Source of the DNA: JASBSR01 sp963847575
Lineage (GTDB): Bacteria > Pseudomonadota > Gammaproteobacteria > SZUA-229
NCBI GenBank assembly: GCA_963847575.1
Contig: CAWKAL010000072.1
Coordinates: 1 to 60,943, forward strand
Direction: 5' to 3'
Length of the DNA: 60,943 nt
A model generated the notes under the pieces. It worked only from the letters and a program-made list of their open reading frames with translations, was not told where the DNA came from and did no database searches. A program made the translations under genes and the position numbers. Of this stretch, positions 8,343 to 16,772 are shown one piece after another (the first letter of the stretch is position 1; every line of letters begins with the position of its first letter).

Positions 8343-9168
8343 CTTTTCTAACTGCGTCGCACAGCTTTAATGCATCAACCGTTTCCGTGACATCGTGCAC
8401 CCGGAAAAACCGCACGCCCTTGATGCACGCGATCACTGCTGCGGTCACACTACCGATGACTCGGTCATTGACCGGCCGTTCCAGTAACTCGCCCAGCATG
8501 CTCTTGCGTGAAATACCCACCAGTACCGGAAAGTCTAGACCACAAAATGCGTCGATGTTGGCCAGCATTTGCAGATTATGTTCGAGGCTTTTGCCAAAAC
8601 CGAAACCCGGGTCGAGAATAATATGCTGTTCGGATATCCCGCGCTCGACACAGGCCTGGGCACGTTCGCGCAAAAACTTGCGCACCTCGGCCACCACGTT
8701 CTGATACTCCGGCCTGTGCTGCATGGTACGCGGCTCGCCCTGCATGTGCATCAGGCATACCGGCACATTCAGCTCGGCACAGGCTTCCACGGCACCGGGC
8801 GCACGCAGGGCATAAACATCATTGATCAAATTGGCGCCGGCGGCGACAGCGGCGCGCATCACTTCGGGCTTGCTGGTATCGATCGAAACGGGCACATCAC
8901 TGTGCTGGCGAATCGCCTCGATCACAGGTACCACCCGGTGGATTTCTTCATCTGCAGTCACCGGCTCGGCGCCGGGACGGGTGGACTCACCACCGACATC
9001 GATCATATCGGCACCCTGGAGTTCCATTTCACGCGCACGCTCGAGCGCGATTTCCACGCCGCTGAACTGTCCGCCATCCGAGAACGAATCCGGCGTGACA
9101 TTGAGCACCCCCAGAATCACCGGCCGATGCGAGCGCAACAGCTCCAGGGTTTTATCAACACTGCTCAT
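8326..9168 (-). CDS. folP: Dihydropteroate synthase
   Basis: Condenses 6-hydroxymethyl-dihydropterin diphosphate with p-aminobenzoate in folate synthesis; the target of sulfonamides. The two family signatures are visible: ILGVLNVTPDSFSDGG near the N terminus and DMIDVGGESTRPGAEPV after it. The pterin-site DPGFGFGKSLEHN and the C-terminal RVHDV segment follow. The length of 280 residues is normal. The last four residues (MNNE) and the stop codon fall inside a heptanucleotide repeat array, so the native C terminus was probably altered by the repeat. Confidence 0.96.
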   Translation of the reverse strand: MSSVDKTLELLRSHRPVILGVLNVTPDSFSDGGQFSGVEIALERAREMELQGADMIDVGGESTRPGAEPVTADEEIHRVVPVIEAIRQHSDVPVSIDTSKPEVMRAAVAAGANLINDVYALRAPGAVEACAELNVPVCLMHMQGEPRTMQHRPEYQNVVAEVRKFLRERAQACVERGISEQHIILDPGFGFGKSLEHNLQMLANIDAFCGLDFPVLVGISRKSMLGELLERPVNDRVIGSVTAAVIACIKGVRFFRVHDVTETVDALKLCDAVRKAMNNE

Positions 9169-9203
9169 TAAATATCACTACCCATGTATCTGTAAGGTAT
9201 CAA

Positions 9204-9228
9204 TAAAAAAGGGAGCCAAGCTCCCTTT
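9204..9228 (-). terminator. Rho-independent terminator after ftsH
   Basis: On the minus strand GGGAGC, a 3-base loop and GCTCCC are followed by six T residues. It lies about 85 bp beyond the ftsH stop codon and just before folP, so ftsH transcription probably ends here and folP needs its own promoter. Confidence 0.8.
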
Positions 9229-9271
9229 AATATCTTTTCACACCCGGCAAAAACATTCGAGCCCGGCATTT

Positions 9272-9309
9272 CATTTTTCATTATTCACTATTCATTATTA
9301 ATTGCTCAA
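9272..9309. repeat. Degenerate heptanucleotide array at the ftsH 3' end
   Basis: Units related to ATTCACT/ATTCATT end in TTATTAATTGCTC directly beside the ftsH stop codon. Read away from the gene, the order (GCAATTAATAATGAATAGTG) matches the arrays after folP, panD and ppc. Confidence 0.65.
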
Positions 9310-9312
9310 TGA

Positions 9313-11250
9313 TCAGTGCTGATTTGCCGTGCCACCAATTGAGCCTTTATGTTTATCGGCTTTTTCACCGATGTCTGCACTGGCACCACCACTTGGGCCA
9401 GTCGGCGGCTCTGGCGTGTCGTGCCAGTCTCTCGGTGGCGGCGGCTCGCGGCGTTCCATCAGCGCGTCAATCATGGCCACGTCAATGGTTTCATATTTGA
9501 TCAGTGCTTCCGCCATGTTATTGAGTATATCGAGATTATCGCTCAGCATTTTGTGCGCGCGTTCGTAATTACGGTCGATGAAAGTGCGCACTTCTTCGTC
9601 GATAATGCGCGCGGTATCGTCACCCATGTTCTTGTGCTTGGTCACCGAGCGACCGAGGAACACTTCGCCTTCGTCCTCGATATAGGTCAGCGGGCCGAGA
9701 CGTTCTGACAGGCCCCACTTGGTCACCATGTTGCGCGCAATTTCGGTGGCGCGCTCGATATCATTCGAAGCGCCGGTGGTCACGCTGTCAGCACCAAAAA
9801 TCAGCTCTTCGGCAATACGCCCGCCGAACAGGCTGGAGATCATGCTTTCGAGATGTTTCTTGCTGTGGCTGTAGCGGTCGGCTTCGGGCAGGAACATGGT
9901 AATACCCAGCGCGCGGCCACGCGGAATAATGCTGACCTTGTAGACCGGATCATGTTCCGGCACCAGTCGACCGACAATCGCATGACCGGCTTCGTGGTAA
10001 GCCGTGAGTTTTTTCTCGTCTTCCGACATCACCATGGAGCGACGCTCGGTGCCCATCATGATCTTGTCCTTGGCGCGTTCGAAATGGCGCATCTCGACCT
10101 GCTTGCAGTTTTCGCGCGCGGCAAACAACGCGGCTTCGTTCACCAGGTTGGCCAGATCGGCACCGGAGAAACCGGGTGTGCCACGGGCAATAATCGCCGG
10201 ATTGACATCACGTGCTTCCGGCACCTTGCGGATATGGACTTTCAGAATCTGTTCGCGACCACGGATGTCGGGCAGCGGCACCACCACCTGGCGGTCGAAA
10301 CGACCGGGGCGCAGCAGCGCCGGATCGAGCACATCGGGACGGTTGGTGGCAGCAATGACAATCACGCCTTCGTTGCCTTCGAAACCATCCATTTCGACCA
10401 GCAACTGGTTGAGGGTCTGCTCGCGCTCGTCGTGACCACCGCCGAGACCGGCACCGCGATGACGACCGACAGCATCGATTTCGTCGATGAAGATAATACA
10501 GGGCGCGTGTTTTTTCGCCGTCTCGAACATGTCACGTACGCGCGAGGCACCGACGCCGACAAACATTTCAACAAAGTCGGAACCTGAAATAGTGAAGAAC
10601 GGCACCTTGGCTTCACCGGCGATGGCACGTGCCAGCAGGGTTTTACCGGTACCCGGCGAACCCACCATGAGCACGCCCTTGGGAATCTTGCCGCCCAGTT
10701 TCTGGAATCGGCCCGGGTCGCGCAGAAATTCGACCAGCTCGGAAACTTCTTCCTTGGCCTCGTCTGCACCGGCAACATCATTGAATGTGACCTTGATCTG
10801 GTCTTCACCCAGCATGCGCGCCTTGCTCTTGCCGAACGACATGGCGCCACGGCCACCCGCACCGCCCTGCATCTGGCGCATGAAGAATATCCAGATGCCT
10901 ATCAGCAGCAGGAACGGAAACCATGAAATAAATATGGTCATCAGCAAAGACTGGCTTTCCGGCGGCATCGCCTTGATTTCAACACCGTTGCTGAGCAGGT
11001 CACCCACCATGGCGCTATTGTTGGTTTCGGGGCTGTAGGTGCTGAACGGCGTACCGTTGGACAATCGGCCCTTGATATCACGGCCATCGATCACAACTTC
11101 GCTGACCTGTGACTGTTTCACCATATCAATGAACGCGGAATACGCGACCATCTGTGGGCTGGTGCCGGTTTTGCTGAAATTACTGAAAACTGACAGCAGT
11201 ACTACCGCTATGACAGCCCACAGGATGAGATTCTTGGCCAGATCGTTCAA
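9313..11250 (-). CDS. ftsH: ATP-dependent zinc metalloprotease FtsH
   Basis: A membrane-anchored AAA+ protease (645 residues) that degrades misfolded membrane proteins and regulators. Two transmembrane helices (residues about 4-21 and 100-122) flank a periplasmic domain. The AAA module has Walker A GSPGTGKTLLARA, Walker B IIFIDEID and the SRH region. The zinc site HEAGH is in the C-terminal protease domain. The C terminus is proline- and glycine-rich. It follows rlmE, as in most gammaproteobacteria, and is followed by a terminator and folP. Confidence 0.97.
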   Translation of the reverse strand: MNDLAKNLILWAVIAVVLLSVFSNFSKTGTSPQMVAYSAFIDMVKQSQVSEVVIDGRDIKGRLSNGTPFSTYSPETNNSAMVGDLLSNGVEIKAMPPESQSLLMTIFISWFPFLLLIGIWIFFMRQMQGGAGGRGAMSFGKSKARMLGEDQIKVTFNDVAGADEAKEEVSELVEFLRDPGRFQKLGGKIPKGVLMVGSPGTGKTLLARAIAGEAKVPFFTISGSDFVEMFVGVGASRVRDMFETAKKHAPCIIFIDEIDAVGRHRGAGLGGGHDEREQTLNQLLVEMDGFEGNEGVIVIAATNRPDVLDPALLRPGRFDRQVVVPLPDIRGREQILKVHIRKVPEARDVNPAIIARGTPGFSGADLANLVNEAALFAARENCKQVEMRHFERAKDKIMMGTERRSMVMSEDEKKLTAYHEAGHAIVGRLVPEHDPVYKVSIIPRGRALGITMFLPEADRYSHSKKHLESMISSLFGGRIAEELIFGADSVTTGASNDIERATEIARNMVTKWGLSERLGPLTYIEDEGEVFLGRSVTKHKNMGDDTARIIDEEVRTFIDRNYERAHKMLSDNLDILNNMAEALIKYETIDVAMIDALMERREPPPPRDWHDTPEPPTGPSGGASADIGEKADKHKGSIGGTANQH

Positions 11251-11315
11251 GTTAGCGCTCCGAATGTATCCGCGAATAAATAACGAATATTAGATGTTGT
11301 TAAACTTACTATAGT

Positions 11316-11954
11316 TCACTGCCTGTTGCCAGCAAAGCCCGTGGCGACTGCATATATTTCTCGGCTGCGGTTTCGCGAAGCTTTAGGCTTGCGCATCACC
11401 ACCCTGGCAAAATTCTGCTTCAGGCTTTTATTGTAGGCCTCGAAGCCTTCACCCTGAAACAGCTTGACCAGCAGCCCTCCACCGGGTTTGAGCACCTGCC
11501 TGGCAAGTTCCAGCGCCAGTTCGGCGAGATAATACGCACGCGGCATGTCCACCACGCCCATGCCACTTATATTGGGTGCCATGTCCGAAATTACAAGGTC
11601 GGCGCGATCATCACCCATGAGTTTCATCAATTGCGTATAAACACTTTCTTCGCGGAAATCACCCTCGATGATTTCCACACCTTCGATGGGTTCCATCGGC
11701 AAAATATCCAGCGCGATAATACGGCCCTTTCCCCCCAGCTGGGTCAGCACGTATTCCGACCAGCCACCCGGCGCGGCGCCGAGATCGATCACCGTCATGC
11801 CCGGTTTGAGCAGCCGGTCCTTTTGCTGGATTTCGATCAGTTTGTAAATCGCGCGCGAACGATAACCGTCCTGCTGCGAGCGCAACACGTACTCGTCTTC
11901 GAAGTGTTCCTTGAGCCACTGCCTGCTGGATTTACTCCTGCCCTTCTTACTCAT
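11316..11954 (-). CDS. rlmE: 23S rRNA (uridine 2'-O) methyltransferase RlmE
   Basis: Methylates the ribose of U2552 in 23S rRNA at a late step of 50S assembly. The SAM-binding motif VIDLGAAPGGWSEY is at about residues 55-68, preceded by the RSRAIYKLIEI segment. The catalytic aspartate stretch LVISDMAPNISG and the lysine in GGLLVKLFQGEGF complete the K-D-K-E pattern. The length of 212 residues is typical. It precedes ftsH by 65 bp and is divergent from yhbY, with which it shares a short promoter region. Confidence 0.96.
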   Translation of the reverse strand: MSKKGRSKSSRQWLKEHFEDEYVLRSQQDGYRSRAIYKLIEIQQKDRLLKPGMTVIDLGAAPGGWSEYVLTQLGGKGRIIALDILPMEPIEGVEIIEGDFREESVYTQLMKLMGDDRADLVISDMAPNISGMGVVDMPRAYYLAELALELARQVLKPGGGLLVKLFQGEGFEAYNKSLKQNFARVVMRKPKASRNRSREIYAVATGFAGNRQ

Positions 11955-11968
11955 GTTCCGCTCACTCG

Positions 11969-11977
11969 TGCTATAGT
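11969..11977 (+). promoter_or_regulatory. Possible extended -10 element for yhbY
   Basis: The sequence TGCTATAGT resembles an extended -10 box and lies about 35 bp upstream of the yhbY start in the gap between divergent genes. No clear -35 box is seen. Confidence 0.4.
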
Positions 11978-12012
11978 TCGCCGCCGTTCAGCTTTACACC
12001 GTGGGTGTTCAG

Positions 12013-12309
12013 ATGTCACTTACAAAAAACCAGATTAAACATTTACGCGGATTGTGTCACGCCCTGCACCCGATCGTCATGCTCGGTCAAAAAGGCCTGA
12101 GCCAGGAAGTACTGGATGAACTGGAAATTGCACTCAATCACCACGAACTGGTAAAAATTAAAGTCGCCGTGGATGACCGCGACATGCGTCGGCAAGTCAT
12201 CGAATCGCTGTGTGATACCAGCCAGTCAGAAATCGTGCAGTCAATCGGCAAAACCGTTTGCGTGTTTCGCCGCAACACCAAAAATCCCGTGGTTGAATTG
12301 CCAAAGTAA
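12013..12309 (+). CDS. yhbY: YhbY-type RNA-binding (CRM domain) protein
   Basis: A small single-domain CRM protein (98 residues) that associates with pre-50S ribosomal particles. The hallmark GxxG-type loop is seen as MLGQKGLSQEVLDELE, after the basic helix LTKNQIKHLRGLCHAL. The ATG at 12013 (MSLTKNQIK) is preferred to one 12 bases upstream because it gives the family's usual N terminus. It is divergent from rlmE, a conserved pairing. An inverted-repeat element starts 10 bp after its stop. Confidence 0.93.
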   Translation: MSLTKNQIKHLRGLCHALHPIVMLGQKGLSQEVLDELEIALNHHELVKIKVAVDDRDMRRQVIESLCDTSQSEIVQSIGKTVCVFRRNTKNPVVELPK

Positions 12310-12318
12310 ATAATAAAT

Positions 12319-12527
12319 AGCCGCGAATGAACGCGAATGAACGCAAATTAAATAATTTATCTAACGAATCTTCAGATCTGAAGACGCTGAGGTTAACCAT
12401 AATTGCTGCTCCCATACGAACAGAAAAATGAAAACTGCGTCGTATCCAGCATTTCTAACCAGACAGCAGCATCTGGTTTCACATATATAATTTTTTAATT
12501 CGCGTTCATTCGCGTTCATTTGCGGCT
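12319..12527. repeat. Inverted-repeat element, yhbY/greA gap (copy 3)
   Basis: Arms 12319-12351 and 12495-12527 are inverted copies matching at 31 of 33 positions. Each begins AGCCGC and continues with AATGAACGC units to a TTAA end. The 143-bp interior is AT-rich, contains no convincing gene, and is unrelated to the interiors of the other copies. The element fills the space between the convergent genes yhbY and greA. Confidence 0.9.
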
Positions 12528-12534
12528 GAATTTT

Positions 12535-13011
12535 TTATATGTATTTCACTTCGACGATTTCGAATGAACGCACACCGCCCGGAGTTTGCACATCTACCAC
12601 ATCACCTTCCACTTTGCCGATGAATGCGCGCGCTATCGGTGAGCTGTAGGAAATCTTGTTGGCCTTGATATCGGCCTCGTCTTCACCGACGATTTGGTAG
12701 GTCAGTTCATCGCCGGTTTCTTCGTCGGCCACATCCACGGTAGCGCCGAACACCACCTTGCCGTCAGCCGCCAGGCTGGTGACATCGATAATGGTGGCGT
12801 TGCCGAGTTTGCCTTCGATGTCCTTGATACGGCCTTCGATAAAACCCTGCTGTTCACGCGCGGCGTGATACTCGGCGTTTTCTTTTAAATCACCGTGTGC
12901 ACGTGCTTCTGCAATTGCTTCGATCACGCGCGGACGATCCACGGATTTCAGCTGCTGCAGTTCCTGCTGAAGTTTTTCTGCACCCTGTACAGTAATAGGC
13001 ACCTTGCTCAT
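12535..13011 (-). CDS. greA: Transcription elongation factor GreA
   Basis: Rescues backtracked RNA polymerase by stimulating transcript cleavage through its secondary channel. The N-terminal coiled coil (residues about 10-75) carries the acidic tip in LKENAEYHAAREQQGF. The C-terminal FKBP-like domain includes the conserved SPIARAFIGKVEGDVV. The length of 158 residues is standard. The start overlaps the carB stop by 4 bp, so it is translationally coupled to carB. The carB-greA arrangement is also known in pseudomonads. Confidence 0.97.
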   Translation of the reverse strand: MSKVPITVQGAEKLQQELQQLKSVDRPRVIEAIAEARAHGDLKENAEYHAAREQQGFIEGRIKDIEGKLGNATIIDVTSLAADGKVVFGATVDVADEETGDELTYQIVGEDEADIKANKISYSSPIARAFIGKVEGDVVDVQTPGGVRSFEIVEVKYI

Positions 13012-16000
13012 GCTGCGACCTCTTTCTTGATTGCCGCGTGCAGGTCCTGCAAACGGGTAACCGCGTTCTGTTCCAGATAATCCAGCGCATTGCAGGTTGC
13101 ACGCGCGCCGGCAATCGTGGTGGTGTAGCTTACCTTATGCTGCAGTGCCGATGCGCGAATCGTGTATGAATCGGCGATGGCCTTTTTGCCTTCAGTGGTA
13201 TTGATAATCAGTTTAATTTCTTCGTTCTTGATCATGTCAACAATATGCGGCCGGCCTTCATATACCTTGTTGACCAGCGCGCATTCGATGCCCGCTTCTT
13301 TCAACGCCCTGCCGGTACCCCGCGTGGCTATCAGCTTGAAGCCATGTTCAGCCAGGCTGCGGCCGAGTTCAACAGCATACTTGCGATCACGTTCACGCAC
13401 ACTGATAAAAACATTGCCCGCGGTCGGCAACACCACGCCGGCACCGAGTTGCGCTTTTGCAAACGCCATGCCGAAGGAACTGCCCACGCCCATGACTTCG
13501 CCGGTGGATTTCATTTCCGGCCCCAGCAGGGGATCGACTCCGGGGAATTTCACAAACGGGAACACCGATTCTTTCACTGCGTAAGTCGACGGAATCACTT
13601 CGCGGGTGACACCCTGCGATGCGAGACTGCGCCCGGCCATACAACGTGCAGCAATTTTTGCCAGCGGTAGCCCGGTGGCTTTTGACACGAACGGCACCGT
13701 GCGCGATGCGCGCGGATTCACTTCGAGCAAATAAATATTGTCGCCCTGTATCGCAAACTGGATATTCATCAAACCCACGACGCCGAGTTTGAGTGCGAGC
13801 TGGCGGGTTTGTTCACGCAACTCGTCCTGAATTTTTTTAGACAGCGAATACGGCGGCAATGAACATGCCGAATCACCGGAATGCACACCGGCCTGCTCGA
13901 TATGTTCCATGATGCTGCCGATGAGCACGTCTTTGCCATCACAGATCGCATCGACATCGACTTCAACGGCATCATCCAGGAAACGATCGAGCAATACCGG
14001 GGCGTCGTTCGACACACTGACCGCGGTGCGCATGTAATGTTTCAGATCGGTTTCATCGTAGACAATTTCCATGGCGCGGCCACCGAGCACATACGACGGG
14101 CGCACCACCAGCGGGTAACCGATTTCGGCCGCGCGCGAGACCGCTTCGTCAGCCGAACGTGCGAGCCGGTTTGGTGGCTGTTTCAAACCGAGTTCTTCGA
14201 CCAGTTGCTGGAAACGCTCGCGGTCTTCGGCCAGGTCGATACAGTCGGGCGTGGTACCAATAATGGGTGCGCCGGCGGCTTCGAGTGCGCGCGCAAGCTT
14301 CAACGGGGTCTGGCCACCGTACTGCACGATGACGCCTTTGGGTTTTTCCACTTCGAGCACTTCGAGCACGTCTTCGAGCGTGAGCGGTTCGAAATACAGC
14401 CGGTCGGAAGTATCGTAATCGGTCGACACGGTTTCGGGATTGCAGTTGATCATGATGGTTTCATAACCATCTTCACGCATCGCCAGCACTGCATGCACGC
14501 AGCAATAGTCAAATTCGATGCCCTGGCCGATACGGTTCGGCCCGCCACCGAGCACGACAATTTTGTCACGCGTAGACGGCAGCGCTTCGCATTCTTCCTC
14601 GTAGGTCGAATACATGTAGGCGGTCGAGGTGGAAAATTCTGCGGCGCAGGTATCGACGCGCTTGAATACCGGCGTGACCCCGAGCTGGTGGCGGCGCTGG
14701 TACACCGCGTTCATTTTTGTGCCGAGTAATAGTGCCAGCCTGCTGTCGGAAAAACCCTTGCGCTTGAGTATTCTGAGTTCGTCGGCGTCCACCTGTTCCA
14801 GCGTTTTGCCGACCAGGCCCTGCTCAAGCGTGATCAGTTCTTCGATCTGGACCAGGAACCACGGATCGATTTTACTCAGTTCGAACATGCGCTCGCGGCT
14901 ATAACCGCGGCGGAAAGCATCGCCGACATAACGCAGGCGGTCTGCGCCGGCGAGACTGATTTCCTGGTTGAGTCTGGCTTCGGCCTCGTCATCCGATAAA
15001 CCTTCTTCCAGCACCGGCGTCAGGCCGTCGATATCGACTTCGAGTCCGCGCAGGGCTTTTTGCAATGATTCCTGGAAGGTACGGCCAATCGCCATGACTT
15101 CACCGACAGATTTCATCTGCGTAGTCAGACGGTTTTCAGCCTGCGGGAATTTTTCAAAGGTGAAGCGCGGGATCTTGGTGACGACGTAATCTATCGTCGG
15201 TTCGAACGATGCCGGGGTGGCGCCACCGGTAATATCATTTTGCAATTCATCCAGGGTGAAGCCCACCGCCAGCTTGGCGGCGACCTTGGCGATCGGGAAA
15301 CCGGTCGCTTTCGACGCCAGCGCGGATGAACGCGACACCCGCGGGTTCATTTCGATAATGGTCATGCGGCCATCATCGGGGCAGACCGAGAACTGTACGT
15401 TGGAACCGCCGGTGTCGACACCGATTTTGCGCAGCACTGCAATCGAGGCATCGCGCATGCGCTGGTATTCCTTGTCGGTGAGGGTTTGCGCCGGCGCCAC
15501 GGTAATCGAATCACCGGTGTGAATGCCCATCGGGTCAAGGTTTTCGATCGAGCAGATAATGATGCAGTTGTCCTTGTTATCGCGCACCACTTCCATTTCG
15601 TATTCTTTCCAGCCGAGCACGGACTCTTCCACCAGCAGTTCATTCACCGGCGACATATCCAGGCCGCGGCGGCAGATTTCTTCGAACTCGTCACGGTTGT
15701 AGGCGATGCCGCCACCGCTGCCGCCCATGGTGAACGATGGCCGGATGATAGTGGGATAACCGACCATGGCCTGCACCTGGTAGGCTTCTTCCATGCTGTG
15801 CGCGATGGCTGCGCGCGGCATGTCGAGGCCGATGTCTTCCATCGCGATCTTGAATTTTTCGCGGTCCTCGGCCATGTCGATGGCTTCCTTTCTGGCGCCG
15901 ATCATTTCGACGCCGAATTTTTCCAGCACACCTTCACGATCGAGATCAAGCGCACAGTTGAGCGCAGTCTGTCCACCCATGGTGGGCAGCAGGGCGTCAG

Positions 16001-16247
16001 GTTTTTCCAGCTCGATTATTTTTGCCACGGTCTGCCAGGTAATCGGCTCGATATAGGTAGCGTCGGCCATCTCCGGGTCGGTCATGATGGTCGCCGGGTT
16101 CGAGTTGACCAGGATAACGCGGAAGCCTTCCTCGCGCAGCGCCTTGCAGGCCTGTGCACCAGAATAATCAAACTCGCAGGCCTGGCCGATCACAATCGGG
16201 CCGGCGCCGATGATCAGGATGCTGTGTATGTCGGTTCTTTTAGGCAT
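13008..16247 (-). CDS. carB: Carbamoyl-phosphate synthase large subunit
   Basis: Makes carbamoyl phosphate from bicarbonate, ammonia and two ATP for arginine and pyrimidine synthesis. The 1079-residue protein has the duplicated ATP-grasp architecture. Each half has its own dinucleotide-like start (LIIGAGPIVIGQACEFDYSG and VLGGGPNRIGQGIEFDYCC). The first ATP site contains IRPSFTMGGSGGGIAYN and the second VRPSYVLGGRAMEIVYD. A C-terminal MGS-like allosteric domain follows. The frame is intact over 3.2 kb. It is separated from carA by a GxxExxY gene within an inverted-repeat element. Confidence 0.97.
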   Translation of the reverse strand: MPKRTDIHSILIIGAGPIVIGQACEFDYSGAQACKALREEGFRVILVNSNPATIMTDPEMADATYIEPITWQTVAKIIELEKPDALLPTMGGQTALNCALDLDREGVLEKFGVEMIGARKEAIDMAEDREKFKIAMEDIGLDMPRAAIAHSMEEAYQVQAMVGYPTIIRPSFTMGGSGGGIAYNRDEFEEICRRGLDMSPVNELLVEESVLGWKEYEMEVVRDNKDNCIIICSIENLDPMGIHTGDSITVAPAQTLTDKEYQRMRDASIAVLRKIGVDTGGSNVQFSVCPDDGRMTIIEMNPRVSRSSALASKATGFPIAKVAAKLAVGFTLDELQNDITGGATPASFEPTIDYVVTKIPRFTFEKFPQAENRLTTQMKSVGEVMAIGRTFQESLQKALRGLEVDIDGLTPVLEEGLSDDEAEARLNQEISLAGADRLRYVGDAFRRGYSRERMFELSKIDPWFLVQIEELITLEQGLVGKTLEQVDADELRILKRKGFSDSRLALLLGTKMNAVYQRRHQLGVTPVFKRVDTCAAEFSTSTAYMYSTYEEECEALPSTRDKIVVLGGGPNRIGQGIEFDYCCVHAVLAMREDGYETIMINCNPETVSTDYDTSDRLYFEPLTLEDVLEVLEVEKPKGVIVQYGGQTPLKLARALEAAGAPIIGTTPDCIDLAEDRERFQQLVEELGLKQPPNRLARSADEAVSRAAEIGYPLVVRPSYVLGGRAMEIVYDETDLKHYMRTAVSVSNDAPVLLDRFLDDAVEVDVDAICDGKDVLIGSIMEHIEQAGVHSGDSACSLPPYSLSKKIQDELREQTRQLALKLGVVGLMNIQFAIQGDNIYLLEVNPRASRTVPFVSKATGLPLAKIAARCMAGRSLASQGVTREVIPSTYAVKESVFPFVKFPGVDPLLGPEMKSTGEVMGVGSSFGMAFAKAQLGAGVVLPTAGNVFISVRERDRKYAVELGRSLAEHGFKLIATRGTGRALKEAGIECALVNKVYEGRPHIVDMIKNEEIKLIINTTEGKKAIADSYTIRASALQHKVSYTTTIAGARATCNALDYLEQNAVTRLQDLHAAIKKEVAA

Positions 16248-16296
16248 ATTCTAGGTATCACTTGCGCACTATTGCACGTCCAGATAAAGAACCTTT

Positions 16297-16772
16297 GCCG
16301 CAAAATACGCAAAGGACGCAAAATTAAATGTTATCTTTTTCACTGTATTCCCAGACTATTCGTTTTATACCCAATGGTGCCATTCCAAAATTTAGTAACA
16401 GCGCCACGCTTAGACCACTTGCACGAAGATAATTAATTACTTGCGCTTTATGGTTGGCGTTAAATGATGGAACTGCCTTTAATTCAACTATTAATTTATC
16501 CTCGATAACAATATCCGCTTGATATTGACCAATGAGTTTTCGCTTATAGAAAACATCAAGCGGCTGTTGTCTGGAAAAAGAAATACCATTTTGTTCCAGT
16601 TCGTATGCAAGTGCATTTTCGTACACGGCCTCAAGAAATCCAGGGCCAAGTTCACGACTCACATTTTGAGCACACCCAATAACCATTTCAGATATCCTTT
16701 TTCTGATTCGCATCCTTCATCCCTATTAACAATTACTTCGCTTTTTTTTGCGTCCTTTGCGATATTCGCGGC
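16297..16772. mobile_element. Inverted-repeat element enclosing a GxxExxY gene (copy 4)
   Basis: Arms 16297-16327 and 16742-16772 are inverted copies (25 of 31 positions), both containing GCAAAGGACGC, a variant not seen in the other copies. The interior is occupied almost entirely by one GxxExxY-family gene. The gene's stop codon lies in the inner end of the left arm. The last base of the carA stop codon is the first base of the right arm. The element therefore inserts cleanly between carA and carB. Calling it mobile is an inference from structure; no target-site duplication was identified. Confidence 0.7.
16324..16713 (-). CDS. GxxExxY-family protein (PD-(D/E)XK nuclease-like)
   Basis: A 129-residue protein with the family-naming motif at residues 25-31 (GFLEAVY: Gly25, Glu28, Tyr31). 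A nuclease-like core follows: Asp67 in QADIVIEDK and Glu77-x-Lys79 in VELKAV, then HKAQVINYL. That order resembles the PD-(D/E)XK fold, but no biochemical role is established for the family. The ATG at 16713 has AGGG 7 bases upstream. The gene is framed by inverted arms of the intergenic repeat family found elsewhere in the window, which makes it a candidate for the function that moves or maintains these repeats. Family call secure; the role is inference. Confidence 0.88.
   Translation of the reverse strand: MRIRKRISEMVIGCAQNVSRELGPGFLEAVYENALAYELEQNGISFSRQQPLDVFYKRKLIGQYQADIVIEDKLIVELKAVPSFNANHKAQVINYLRASGLSVALLLNFGMAPLGIKRIVWEYSEKDNI

Noticed and set aside
12200..12415. A 72-codon minus-strand frame between yhbY and greA
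   Set aside because: It overlaps yhbY and a repeat arm and has no family-like features.
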